The notes under the pieces were generated by a model. That model did not search any database, had not been told where the DNA came from, and saw only the letters and a list, made by a program, of their open reading frames with translations. A DNA stretch of 64,000 nt, from the NCBI GenBank assembly GCA_963843755.1, contig CAWJLS010000005.1:1-64000 (forward strand), read 5' to 3'. The DNA is from CAWJLS01 sp963843755 (lineage in GTDB: Bacteria > Acidobacteriota > Thermoanaerobaculia > Multivoradales > DATKCC01). A program made the position numbers and the translations under genes. This document shows positions 24,492 through 33,015 of this stretch, one piece after another (position 1 is the stretch's first letter; the number at the start of each line of letters is the position of its first letter).

Positions 24492-24499
24492 GCGTCCCC

Positions 24500-25387
24500 A
24501 TGCAGCGCTTGCGAGCCATGGTCGGTGGATGGTTCTGGGGCCGCGCCTTCGCCTCCGGGGGGCCGCGGACGTGGTTGGCGGAGCGGGCGGTGCGCCGCTA
24601 CGTCAACGAGTCCGTCACCGGCTCTCCGGACGTCTGGCCCATCACCTGGCTCCAAGAGTGGCTGGGGCCGAGGCGCCTCCGCCGCTCGGTCGTTCTCGGG
24701 TGCGGTGACGGTCCGCTCGAGCGCGACCTGGTGCGCAAGGGCCTGGGCGGGGAGATCCTCGGCATCGACCTGTCGCGGGCGGCGCTCGAGCGGGCGCGGC
24801 GGCTGGCCGAGGCCGAAGGCCTGGTGGGCATCGAGTACCGGAGGGACGACCTCAACCGCCTCCGGCTCGACCGGGCCTCCTACGACGCCGCCTTCTTCCA
24901 CCAGGCGCTCCACCACGTCGAATCGCTGGCAGACTGCCTGGGCACGGTGCGTGATGCCCTCGCAGACGACGGTCTGCTCTACGTCGACGAGTACGTCGGC
25001 CCCTCCCGCGCCGGGTGGCGTCGTGAGCTGCTCTCCGACGCGGACGCCTTCTTCCGGTCCCTGCCGCGGGAGCTCCGCCGGCGGCCCCGGCTCCAGGTAC
25101 CGGTCGACTGGCGCGATCCGACCGAGGCGATCCGGTCCGCCGAGATCCTCCCGACCCTCCGCTCGCTGTTCGACGTGGTCGAGGAGCGCCCCTACGGCGG
25201 CAACTTCCTCAGCGTGATCGTTCCCCACCTGCGGCTCGACGCCCTCGGCGACCCCGACGGCAGCGACCGACGCGACGCACTGCTGACACGGATCATCGAG
25301 GCCGAGCGCGAGCACCTCGCCCGCGGCGCGGCGGCCTACTACTCGGTGCTCATCTGCCGCAAGCCCCGGCACCCGGCCGGGCACTGA
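24500..25387 (+). CDS. Class I SAM-dependent methyltransferase
   Basis: This 295-residue protein has the Rossmann-type motif I VVLGCGDGPLERDL, motif II with GIDLSRAALERAR, an acidic RRDDLNRL, and FFHQALHHVESL (post-II/III). These are features of the Methyltransf_11/25 group. The N-terminal ~60 residues are helical and Trp-rich (WFWGRAFASGG, VNESVTGSPDVWPITWLQEW). The substrate cannot be told; such enzymes next to envelope genes may modify sugars, lipids or small molecules. Its stop is immediately followed by the end of the convergent permease gene. Confidence 0.88.
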   Translation: MQRLRAMVGGWFWGRAFASGGPRTWLAERAVRRYVNESVTGSPDVWPITWLQEWLGPRRLRRSVVLGCGDGPLERDLVRKGLGGEILGIDLSRAALERARRLAEAEGLVGIEYRRDDLNRLRLDRASYDAAFFHQALHHVESLADCLGTVRDALADDGLLYVDEYVGPSRAGWRRELLSDADAFFRSLPRELRRRPRLQVPVDWRDPTEAIRSAEILPTLRSLFDVVEERPYGGNFLSVIVPHLRLDALGDPDGSDRRDALLTRIIEAEREHLARGAAAYYSVLICRKPRHPAGH

Positions 25388-27907
25388 CTAGTCTGCGACG
25401 AGGGCCGTCGCCGGATCGGTGCGGGCGGCGCGACCGGCGGGGCCGGCGACGGCGGCCAGGAGCGACAGGGTGACGAGCGCCGCCGAGACGGCGAGGAGTG
25501 TCGGGTCCCACGGCGCGACGCCGTGAAGGAAGGCGCGGAGCAGCCGGTGGCTGAACCAGGCGAGCCCGGCGCCACCGGCGAGGCCGCAGCCGATCCAGGT
25601 GAGCCCCTGGCGGATCAGCAGCCCGCGCAGGTCCGCGGGCTGGGCGCCGAGCGCTGAACGGACCGCGAGCTCGCGGACGCGGCGGTGCAGTGACAGCAGC
25701 GCGACACCGAAGAGCCCCAGGGCGGAAAGCACCAGCGAGGTCACGGCGAACAGGGAGAACAGCTCGGCCAGGCGGCGTTCGACCCAGACGGTCTCGGCCC
25801 GGTCGTCCAGGTAGGTGGCCGGGTCGAGGGTCGCGACCAGCGGATCGGTGCCGGCGACCGCGCGGTCGATCCGGCGGAACAGATCCTGGGCGTCGGGGGC
25901 GGCCCCGCTCCGGCCCCGGGCGATCAGGAACGTGCTGACGTGGGTGGCCGGCGAGAGAGGCAGGTAGATCGTGTCCTCCGGGACGGTGCGATCGGCGACG
26001 ACCCCCACGACCCGGGCGCGGGTCGGCGGCCCGCTCCGGTCATCGACCAGCTCCACGGAACGGTCCAGGGGATGGCGACCGAAATGGTGGCGGGCGAAGG
26101 TGGCGCTGACCACGGCCGGCAGCTCCGGCGGGGGGGCGGTCTGGCCGTCTTCGGACATGGCGCCGGCGGCTGCCGTGCCCGCGGGGCGGGAGTCGCCGGC
26201 GGCGACCTCCGCGACCTCGGCGTCCTGGGGCTCGAGCGCTCGCCCGGCGACGACCGGCAGCCCCAGGGTCTCGAAGAACCCCGGCCGGACGCGGAGCAAC
26301 CCGGCCTGGGGCAGGCCCGCCCGGTCGGCCGTCTCCGCGCCTGTCCTCACCCCGACGGAGCTCTCGCCCTCGCCGGTGCCCCAGGGCACGCCGCTCGCCA
26401 GGGTGACGCCGACGATCGCCGGGTCCTCCTCCAGGCGGGGCAGCAGGCGGTTCCAGAAGGCGCGCGGTGCGTCCGGTCCTTTCCAGGCGGCCTGGAACGG
26501 GTTGACCAGCACCCGCGCCAGGCCGTCCGGCGCGAACCCGGGCGCCCTGGAGAGGAGCGCCCCGCCGCTTTCGACCAGCAGGGCGGAGGACGAGACCAGG
26601 ACGAAGCAGAGCGCCACCTGGGCAACCACCAAGGAGCCGGCGAGGCGGATCCCCCGTCGTCCGCCGGCGACCCTGCCGGAGCCGAGCGCGAGGCCGTCTT
26701 GCAGGTCGTGGCGGGCGATCGACCAGAGCGCCGGCGGCAGGGTGCCGAGCAGGGTGGCCACCGCGGCGGCCGCGACGGCGAAGGCGCAGGCCCGCCCGTC
26801 GAGGCGCACGTCGACCCAGAACAGGCGCTGCATCATGCTCCCGCGGAGAATCGTCTGCGCCGCGCCGTGGACCAGGACCCAGGCGAGGCCGAGACCGGCC
26901 GCCGCGCCGACCACGGTCAGCACGAGCGCTTCGCCCAGCAGGGGCCGCAGCAACTGAGTCGCCCGGGCGCCGAGCGCCCGGCGGACGGCGAGCTCTCGTT
27001 GCCGGGTGAGGGCGTCCCCGAGGCGCAGGCCGGCGATGTTGCCGCAGGCGATCAGCAGGACGCCGAGCACGGCCCAGAGCATCAGCCGGAGGGAGCGCTC
27101 GACCTCGGGCGGTACCAGGCTCTCGACGTACGGCTCGACGGTGATCCGGCGCGTGGCGTCCGGGCCTTCGGGCAGGGGCTCTTCCTCGTCCAGGCGGCCC
27201 GCCAGTGGCGCCAGGGCCTCCGCCGCCTCCTCGGCCGTGACACCGGGGGCGAGCCGGCCGACCGCGAAGACCCCGGCCCGGGTCAGCCACCCTTCGTCTC
27301 GCCGAGGCATCCAGACCTCCTGACGGACCGGAAACTGGAACCCGGGCGGCATCACGCCGACCACGGTCATCGGCTCCCGGTTGACGATCACCGTCCGGCC
27401 CAGCGCGTCGGGGTCGCCACCGAACCAGCGCCGCCAGAGCCGGTCGCTGACGATCACCACGCCCGGCGCTCCGGCACGGGCGTCCGCGGGCGTGAAGTCC
27501 CGGCCGAGGACCGGGCGGACGCCGAGCAGGTGGAAGAGGTCGACCGTGACGTAGGTGCCGGTCATCCCTTTCGACCCGACGCCGGGACGAGTGACGACCG
27601 TGTTGACCGAGAGGCCGCCGGCAACCGCGTCCAGGGCCGGGTGGTCGGTCTCGCCCATGGACGCGCCGGCCCGGCAGAGCGCATCGAAGTCCCCACCAGG
27701 GACCGGCCGGTCGAGGGTCTCCCGCGTCGCCACCCGCACGACCCGGTCGCCTTCGGGAAACGGCAGACCCCGGAGCAGGACACCGTCGAGCAGGCTGAAC
27801 AGGGCGGTCGGCAGGCCGACGCCGACGGCCAGCAGGAGGAGGGTGAAGAGGGTGGTACGAGGCCGCAGCAGGAGCCGGCGCCAGGCGGCGGATCGGGTCG
27901 AGGGCAT
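25388..27907 (-). CDS. ADOP-type ABC transporter permease (MacB/FtsX-like)
   Basis: This 839-residue protein has the duplicated MacB_PCD-FtsX layout. The first helix LFTLLLLAVGVGLPTALFSL leads to DGVLLRGLPFPEGDRVVRV, a periplasmic domain with GVMPPGFQFPV, three helices around LRLMLWAVLGVLLIACGNIA (~280-400), a second periplasmic domain, and three final helices near residues 740-830 with RELAVRSALGA. This is the acidobacterial duplicated orphan permease pattern: large, without an adjacent ATPase gene. Such proteins may export lipids, peptides or lipoproteins; the ATPase partner must lie elsewhere. It converges on the methyltransferase with no spacing. Confidence 0.87.
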   Translation of the reverse strand: MPSTRSAAWRRLLLRPRTTLFTLLLLAVGVGLPTALFSLLDGVLLRGLPFPEGDRVVRVATRETLDRPVPGGDFDALCRAGASMGETDHPALDAVAGGLSVNTVVTRPGVGSKGMTGTYVTVDLFHLLGVRPVLGRDFTPADARAGAPGVVIVSDRLWRRWFGGDPDALGRTVIVNREPMTVVGVMPPGFQFPVRQEVWMPRRDEGWLTRAGVFAVGRLAPGVTAEEAAEALAPLAGRLDEEEPLPEGPDATRRITVEPYVESLVPPEVERSLRLMLWAVLGVLLIACGNIAGLRLGDALTRQRELAVRRALGARATQLLRPLLGEALVLTVVGAAAGLGLAWVLVHGAAQTILRGSMMQRLFWVDVRLDGRACAFAVAAAAVATLLGTLPPALWSIARHDLQDGLALGSGRVAGGRRGIRLAGSLVVAQVALCFVLVSSSALLVESGGALLSRAPGFAPDGLARVLVNPFQAAWKGPDAPRAFWNRLLPRLEEDPAIVGVTLASGVPWGTGEGESSVGVRTGAETADRAGLPQAGLLRVRPGFFETLGLPVVAGRALEPQDAEVAEVAAGDSRPAGTAAAGAMSEDGQTAPPPELPAVVSATFARHHFGRHPLDRSVELVDDRSGPPTRARVVGVVADRTVPEDTIYLPLSPATHVSTFLIARGRSGAAPDAQDLFRRIDRAVAGTDPLVATLDPATYLDDRAETVWVERRLAELFSLFAVTSLVLSALGLFGVALLSLHRRVRELAVRSALGAQPADLRGLLIRQGLTWIGCGLAGGAGLAWFSHRLLRAFLHGVAPWDPTLLAVSAALVTLSLLAAVAGPAGRAARTDPATALVAD

Positions 27908-27916
27908 GAGCAGAGT

Positions 27917-29025
27917 CTACCCGTGGGGGTGGACGTGCTCCTGGCCGGTGCTGATCTGGCGGATGGTGATGAGCACCCGCGCGGTCGTGAACTTGACCAG
28001 GGTCGGCCAGAGGAAGCCGTTCCCCTTCGGTCCGACGATGCGCAGGAAGACCTCCGAGCGCCCGAAGAAGGTGGTGGTGGAGGTGGCGTCCGTGCAGGAA
28101 CCGCGCAAGATGCCGACCAGCCGACCGCGTCGAGGGTGGCGACCCACGGGTCGACGTCGCAGGCCACGCCCGAGGCGACCTTGTGGCGCGAGTAGCTGAG
28201 CGGGCGGTTGAGAGGATGTCCGAGCACGTCGACGAGCTCGTCGTACCCCAGGCGCTCCGTCTTGAACGGCACGAACGTCGGGTTCGGGGGCAGGCCGGAG
28301 AGCTCCACCAGGGTCGTGTCGGTCCTCTCGATCGTCTTGAGCAGGTCGGCCCCGACGATCTGGTCGGCCTGTCCGACCGAGCCGCCGCAGCTCTGGGTTC
28401 GATGGCGGAAGTTGGCGGAGATGCTCTCGGCCTCGGCCTTGCTGTCGACGCACTGGTTGGCGGTCAACAGGAACGCCCGTTGCGCCTCCCGGAGCGGATC
28501 GGCGTCGGCCACCAAGGTACCGGTGCACACGAAGAAGCCGCCTTCGTCCGCCTCGTAGACAATCTGGGCGACCGCGTCCCGCGCCCGGTCGATCTCGGTC
28601 GCGTGGTCGTGCTCGGCACAGGAGGCGTCGACGTAGCACCCGTCCATCTTCTGGATCAAGGTCCGGTCGGTGGGCGCCGCGTCGCCGGTGAGCGGGCGCC
28701 CTTGGGGATCGAGGGCGACGATCTCGCCGACCCGGTCGAGGGCGAAGGCGGCCCCGCGGGCTGGGCCGAGCGCTCCGACCGGAACCGAGACCTCGAGCCA
28801 GAGGGTGCCGCCGGAGGCCAGGCCGGTCCACAGACCGCGGTCGGGACCCTCGGCGTGGCGGGTGAGCATGGTGGCGGGAAGCGCGACGGCCTCCGCCCCG
28901 GGGGCGTAGCTCCAGGCCCGGGCGCCGGCGGGCAGGTCGACACCCGCCAGGTGCAGGCGGAGCGCACGGGCGTCGGTGACGCGGATCGCTCCGCTCCAAA
29001 CCAGGGAGCCCTCCGACCGCGTCAC
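27917..29025 (-). pseudogene. Trypsin-like secreted serine protease, decayed
   Basis: The main frame (from a GTG/ATG near 29025) encodes an N-terminal beta domain, GCYVDASCAEHD, and FVCTGTLVADAD followed by AFLLTANQCVDSKAEAES and DTTLVELSG. This is the lysyl-endopeptidase-like trypsin fold. The catalytic His (normally TANHC) is Gln. No signal peptide is present because an in-frame stop lies just upstream. Around 28110 a frameshift separates the last part (SEVFLRIVGPKGNGF to the stop at 27917), and the GxSGSP block with the active Ser is missing. At least three independent lesions make this inactive. Confidence 0.75.
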
Positions 29026-29078
29026 CAGGCCGCCGGGCTCGCCGAAGCGCGCTAAAGTCGGCGGTCAGAGGAGGCCCG

Positions 29079-29453
29079 ATGACCGAACAGACCGTGCTGC
29101 CGCCCTGCCCCGACAGCCCCAACTGCGTCTCGACCGAGGCGCGGGACGCGACCCACCGGATCGCGCCGATCCCGTTCACCGGCCCGCCGGAGGAGACGGC
29201 TCGCCGGCTGATCTCGGCGATCCAGGCGATGGGGGGGCGCGTCGCCGACCGTACGGACGGCGCCGGCGGCCGGATCCACGCTGAGTTCAAGTCCAGCCTG
29301 TTCGGCTTCGTCGACGACGTCGACCTGGTCGTGGACGCGGACGCCGGCGTGATCCGGTTCCGCTCCGCCTCGCGCACCGGCTACTGGGACCTGGGCGTCA
29401 ACCGGCGGCGCATGGAGACCCTGCGCCGCAAGCTCGGGAGCCGCCGGCCATGA
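29079..29453 (+). CDS. DUF1499 family protein
   Basis: This 124-residue protein has the typical opening LPPCPDSPNCVSTEA, then HRIAPIPF, a helix with AIQAMGG, IHAEFKSSLFGFVDDVDLVV and IRFRSASRTGYWDLGVNRRR. These are all DUF1499 hallmarks. GAGGAGG stands 5 bases before the ATG. The family is often periplasmic or lipid-associated, but no reaction is established. Its TGA overlaps the ATG of the dipeptidase by 4 bp, so the two form an operon. Confidence 0.9.
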   Translation: MTEQTVLPPCPDSPNCVSTEARDATHRIAPIPFTGPPEETARRLISAIQAMGGRVADRTDGAGGRIHAEFKSSLFGFVDDVDLVVDADAGVIRFRSASRTGYWDLGVNRRRMETLRRKLGSRRP

Positions 29454-30628
29454 AGCGCCCGGACCTGGAGAGCGGAGGCCTCACTCGCCGGGCCGTCGTC
29501 GGCGGTGGCGTCGCCCTGGCGGCTCTCGGCGCGGTCGACCGCTCGGCACGCGCCGCGACCGGCGGAGCGAGGAGCGCGGCGGCACCGGCCACCGACGCCT
29601 GGAGCGGCTACCGCGACGCCGTGGTTTTCGACGGGCTGTCCGGGCTCGATTTCGATGAGACGGGCGACGGGACGACCCTCCCGGAGGCCCTGGCGGCGGC
29701 GATCGCCCGCTGCGGTATGACCGCCCTCAACATGACGGTGCCGGCGCCGGGTGAAGGGTTCGAGGACGCGGTCCGGCGGATCGCGGCGCTCGATCGGATG
29801 GTCGAGGCGAACCGCGACCGGCTGCTCATCGTGCGCACGGCCGACGATTTCACCCGCGCCCAGCGGGAGGGGCGCCTCGGCGTGGTGATCGGGTTCCAGA
29901 GCACCGAGATGCTCGCTGGCGACCTCGACCGGCTCGACCTGTTCCGCGGCCTCGGTGCGCGCATCATGCAGCTCACCTACAACGGCCGCAGCCTCTACGG
30001 CGACGGCTGCCTCGAGCCGGGCAACGCCGGCCTCTCCCGCCTCGGCCTGGAGGCGGTCGAGCGCATGGGCTCTCTCGGCATCGCGGTCGACCTCGGCCAT
30101 GCCGGGCAGCGCACCGCGGCCGAGGGCATCGCCGCCGCGACGCGCCCGCCGTTCATCACCCACACCGGCTGCAACGCGGTCTACGTCCACCCGCGGAACA
30201 ACGACGACGCCGAGCTCCGGGCGGTGGCCGACAAGGGAGGGGTGGTCGGCATCTACCTGATGCCGTTCCTGGACGGCGGCACCGGCGAGCTGACCACTGA
30301 CATGCTCTTCGCCCACCTCGACCACGCCCTCGACGTCTGCGGCGAGGACCACGTGGGCATCGGCAGCGACCAGGGCCTGGTGCCGGTCGACGACGGTCCG
30401 GAGTACCGCAAGGCGCTGCGCGAGGAGGTGGAGGAGAGGCGGCGGATGGGGATCTCCGCCCCCGGGGAGAGCCCGGACCGCCCGCCGTTCATCGCGGCGC
30501 TCAACTCCGAGCGGCGGATGGACCTGATCGCGGCCGAGATGGCGCGGCGCGGACGGCCGGACCGCGTGATCGAGAAGATCCTCGGCGCCAACTTCGTGCG
30601 CGCCCTCGGCGAAGCCTGGTCCGCCTGA
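29450..30628 (+). CDS. M19 family membrane dipeptidase, probably Tat-exported
   Basis: This 392-residue protein carries a twin-Arg leader (LTRRAVVGGGVALAAL) and an M19/renal-dipeptidase barrel: GVVIGFQSTEML, RIMQLTYNGRS, SLGIAVDLGHAGQRT (metal-binding His), FITHTGCNAVYVHPRN and EDHVGIGSDQG with the final Asp. The first metal motif, usually DGHND, is DGLSGLD here, which is atypical. Family members hydrolyse dipeptides with two Zn ions in the periplasm. It is co-translated with DUF1499. Function is likely but the altered first metal site leaves specificity uncertain. Confidence 0.82.
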   Translation: MKRPDLESGGLTRRAVVGGGVALAALGAVDRSARAATGGARSAAAPATDAWSGYRDAVVFDGLSGLDFDETGDGTTLPEALAAAIARCGMTALNMTVPAPGEGFEDAVRRIAALDRMVEANRDRLLIVRTADDFTRAQREGRLGVVIGFQSTEMLAGDLDRLDLFRGLGARIMQLTYNGRSLYGDGCLEPGNAGLSRLGLEAVERMGSLGIAVDLGHAGQRTAAEGIAAATRPPFITHTGCNAVYVHPRNNDDAELRAVADKGGVVGIYLMPFLDGGTGELTTDMLFAHLDHALDVCGEDHVGIGSDQGLVPVDDGPEYRKALREEVEERRRMGISAPGESPDRPPFIAALNSERRMDLIAAEMARRGRPDRVIEKILGANFVRALGEAWSA

Positions 30629-30649
30629 CTGGTGACACTCTCGAAACCG

Positions 30650-30677
30650 TTGCGGACAAAGCGTTTCGTGATATCTT
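30650..30677 (+). promoter_or_regulatory. Probable sigma-70 promoter for the DUF4388 gene
   Basis: TTGCGG (30650-30655), a 16-base spacer and TATCTT (30672-30677) lie just upstream of the next gene and after the dipeptidase stop, predicting a leader of about 24 bases to the ATG at 30708. Confidence 0.5.
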
Positions 30678-30707
30678 GAGCCCTCCACTGTGGACTGGAG
30701 CGACGTC

Positions 30708-31919
30708 ATGGACCCAGAGCGGTTGATCCTGGTCGAAGAGGGCGAGGAACGCGAAGATCTGCGCGAGCTCGTCGGCCGGTATCGGCCGATCGGCAGGTCT
30801 CCCCAGCTCCTGGTCCTGCGCCGGGAGGCGGGCGCGGCGATCGACGGGCCGGAGGACCGGATCCTCATGTCCGGCGAGATCCTGTTCGAGAACACGGTCC
30901 TCGAAGTGGTCAACATGATCGTCGCCTCCCGCTGGACCGGCGCCCTGCACGTCTACGGCCCGACCTCCCACAGGGTGCTCGGCATCGACAAAGGGGCGCT
31001 CCGCTTCGCCCAGAGCGACGACCCTGAGGACCGCCTGAACAAGGTCCTCTTCCGGCTCGGCGTGCTGTCGCCGTCCGAGTCCGAGGAGGTCGAGCGCTGG
31101 CCCAAGTCCGACCAGCGGTTCGGCGAGGCGATGCTGCGCCAGGGCCTGCTCCAGGAGAAGGAGCTGTTCGAGCACCTGGAGCGCCAGATGACGGAGATCC
31201 TGTTCTCCGCCACCCTGGACCGGGAGGGTTGCTACCTGTTCACGGTGGGGGAGCGGTGGGCGACCGGCGCGTCGGTGACCGCCCACATCTCCATGCAGCA
31301 GCTCCTCTTCGACGCCGCCGAGCGGCTCGATCGGTACGCCGAGTTCGAGAAGCTGGTGCCCGACCTGCTGCTCTGCCCGGAGGTCCGGTCGGGCATCGAG
31401 GTGACCCGGCTCGGGCCGCGGGAGCGCCGGGTGCTCGGCTTCTGCGACGGCACACGGAGCGTCCGCGAGATCTCGCGGGAGTCGTGGCTCGGCCGGTTCG
31501 GCACCATGGCCGTGGTCTACGAGCTGGTCCGGCGCGACTGCGTCGACCTCCGCTCGCCGCGTCACAACCTCGAAGAGACGGCGCGGCGGCTGGTCGAGCC
31601 GTTCGCCGAGGCGCTCCAGGACATCACCACGGCCTTGGGCAAGAACGGCGAGCTCAAGCGGCTCCACGGGGAGCTCAACCGCTGGGTCCAGGGGAGCGAC
31701 CTCGAGCAGTACCTGGGTCCGGCGCTGACCGAGCGCCTGACCGTCGATCCCTACCAGATCGCCTCGGTGCTCGAAGGGCTCCAGGTGCGCGACCGGGTCG
31801 AGATCGTCGAGCACGCTCTCCAGGAGCTGGTCGCCTTCGCCCTGTTCACCGCGTCGCTCTCCTTGACGCGGGACGACGAACGCGCACTCCAACAGCGCGT
31901 CCAGCAGCGGCTCGGTTGA
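30708..31919 (+). CDS. DUF4388 (PATAN-like) domain protein
   Basis: This 403-residue cytoplasmic protein has, in residues ~50-210, the DUF4388 pattern: GEILFENTVLEVVNMIVASR, WTGALHVYGPTSHRVLGIDKGALRFA, then LFRLGVLSPSE and a helix with LLQEKELFEHLERQMTEIL. The rest is a winged-helix-like segment (RRVLGFCDGTRSVREIS) and helices. DUF4388/PATAN domains occur in signalling and gliding-type scaffolds, often with receiver or TPR domains. A start at 30708 with GGAG upstream is preferred over GTG 30690. No partner gene sits beside it. Confidence 0.8.
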   Translation: MDPERLILVEEGEEREDLRELVGRYRPIGRSPQLLVLRREAGAAIDGPEDRILMSGEILFENTVLEVVNMIVASRWTGALHVYGPTSHRVLGIDKGALRFAQSDDPEDRLNKVLFRLGVLSPSESEEVERWPKSDQRFGEAMLRQGLLQEKELFEHLERQMTEILFSATLDREGCYLFTVGERWATGASVTAHISMQQLLFDAAERLDRYAEFEKLVPDLLLCPEVRSGIEVTRLGPRERRVLGFCDGTRSVREISRESWLGRFGTMAVVYELVRRDCVDLRSPRHNLEETARRLVEPFAEALQDITTALGKNGELKRLHGELNRWVQGSDLEQYLGPALTERLTVDPYQIASVLEGLQVRDRVEIVEHALQELVAFALFTASLSLTRDDERALQQRVQQRLG

Positions 31920-32027
31920 TCCGGTCTCGGGCGCCGCGTCCGACGCCCGAGGGTCGCGAGAGGGGGGAGGAGGTGGGCCGGCCTGGCCTTGCGGACTTGC
32001 GGGGCCCGGTCCGGAAAGGGGGAGGGA

Positions 32028-32249
32028 TCAGGTGCGGTAGCGGTAGACGATCCGACCGCGGTTCAGGTCGTACGGCGACACCTCGAGCTTGACCCGGTCG
32101 CCGGGCAGCACCCGGATCCGGAACCGGCGCATCTTGCCGGCGATGCGCGCCAAGACCTCGTGCCCGTTCTCGAGCAGCACCCGGAAGTTGCCGTTCCCGA
32201 GAACGTCGTCGACCCGTCCTTCGAACTCAAGTGGTTCTTCTTTAGCCAA
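32028..32249 (-). CDS. infA: Translation initiation factor IF-1
   Basis: This 73-residue protein has the S1/OB-fold of IF-1: AKEEPLEFEGRVDDVLGNGN, FRVLLENGHEVLARIAGKMR and LPGDRVKLEVSPYDLNRGRI, ending in YRYRT. Length and sequence are canonical. The start is TTG at 32249, with AGGAGG 4 bases upstream; no ATG or GTG gives the conserved AKEE start. IF-1 binds the ribosomal A site during initiation. The consensus promoter at 32374-32403 reads into it. Usual neighbours (ribosomal protein genes) are absent, so it stands alone here. Confidence 0.97.
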   Translation of the reverse strand: MAKEEPLEFEGRVDDVLGNGNFRVLLENGHEVLARIAGKMRRFRIRVLPGDRVKLEVSPYDLNRGRIVYRYRT

Positions 32250-32373
32250 AAGGCCTCCTTGTCGTCGTGCCCAGAAGCCCCGCGGCGGTGACGAGGCCCG
32301 TCGGGCTATCTGCGATTCGGTCGCGAGAGCTCCCCGGCGGCCAAGAGCTCCCGCCCCGAGCGGACAACGTCCC

Positions 32374-32403
32374 AGGGTAGGGCTTCCCGTGCGCCGCTGT
32401 CAA
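32374..32403 (-). promoter_or_regulatory. Strong sigma-70 promoter for infA
   Basis: On the minus strand TTGACA (positions 32403-32398, a perfect -35) is followed after 18 bases by TACCCT (32379-32374). This predicts a leader of about 118 bases before the TTG start of infA. Confidence 0.6.
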
Positions 32404-32420
32404 CTCGCGCGGCGCACGGG
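32386..32420. terminator. Strong GC hairpin upstream of infA promoter
   Basis: CCCGTGCGCCGC and GCGGCGCACGGG form a perfect 12-bp stem with an 11-base loop. It overlaps the -35 box of the infA promoter. There is no T-run, so it may stop transcription from the upstream secreted-protein gene or act as a regulatory structure. Confidence 0.45.
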
Positions 32421-32525
32421 GCCTGGTGGGGTTCCTCGATGATCAACGGGCGGAAGGGCGGCGCCATTCCGGGGCGCGGCGAGAGCGACAGTCCTATCGC
32501 CCGATTCCGATCGGTATCGACCCCC

Positions 32526-32867
32526 TCAACCGTCGGGATCCGCTACGCAGCCGTTCTCGGTGGTGGCTCCGGAGCAGGAGGTGGACGTGGTGACATTTGC
32601 TGCTGGAACCAGGGCAGGTGCCGTCGCGCCATCACGCTGGGCACGTGGCACTCCGCCCTCTCCACCGGACCCCTCCGCAGGGACGAACCAATGGGAGAAG
32701 ATCAGGTGCTGGATCAGGGTCTGGAACCAGTCCCGTGACGTTACGGCCCTGGGAGACTCCGCGTTTGACTGGGGTTTTCGCTGGGGTGCTGCCGAGATAG
32801 CTGAAGCTGTTAGCACGATCAGCGCGCCAGACAGAGCGCTGATGACCCAAGGGCGAATGCGTCGCAT
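32526..32867 (-). CDS. Small secreted protein of unknown function
   Basis: This 113-residue protein has a signal peptide (RPWVISALSGALIVLTASAI, cleavage near SAA) and a short mature part with SRDWFQTLIQHLIFSHWF followed by Gly/Ala/Thr-rich sequence and two Cys near the end. GGAGGA lies 5 bases before the ATG. It is downstream of, and on the same strand as, the TPR protein at 33016, with a 148-bp gap. The 20-residue amphipathic stretch could be an active peptide, but this is speculation. No family recognised. Confidence 0.6.
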   Translation of the reverse strand: MRRIRPWVISALSGALIVLTASAISAAPQRKPQSNAESPRAVTSRDWFQTLIQHLIFSHWFVPAEGSGGEGGVPRAQRDGATAPALVPAANVTTSTSCSGATTENGCVADPDG

Positions 32868-33015
32868 CGTCCTCCTCCTCTCCCTAGGTGAAGCGAAGCA
32901 TCACCCAGGGCGGTATCCACGGCCCGCCTCCTTGCAGTACACCTGCCAAAAGACGGACCGTCCGTATCACCTAGTGCGATTGAACCATTAGAGGGGACGC
33001 GTACTATTTTCTGGA

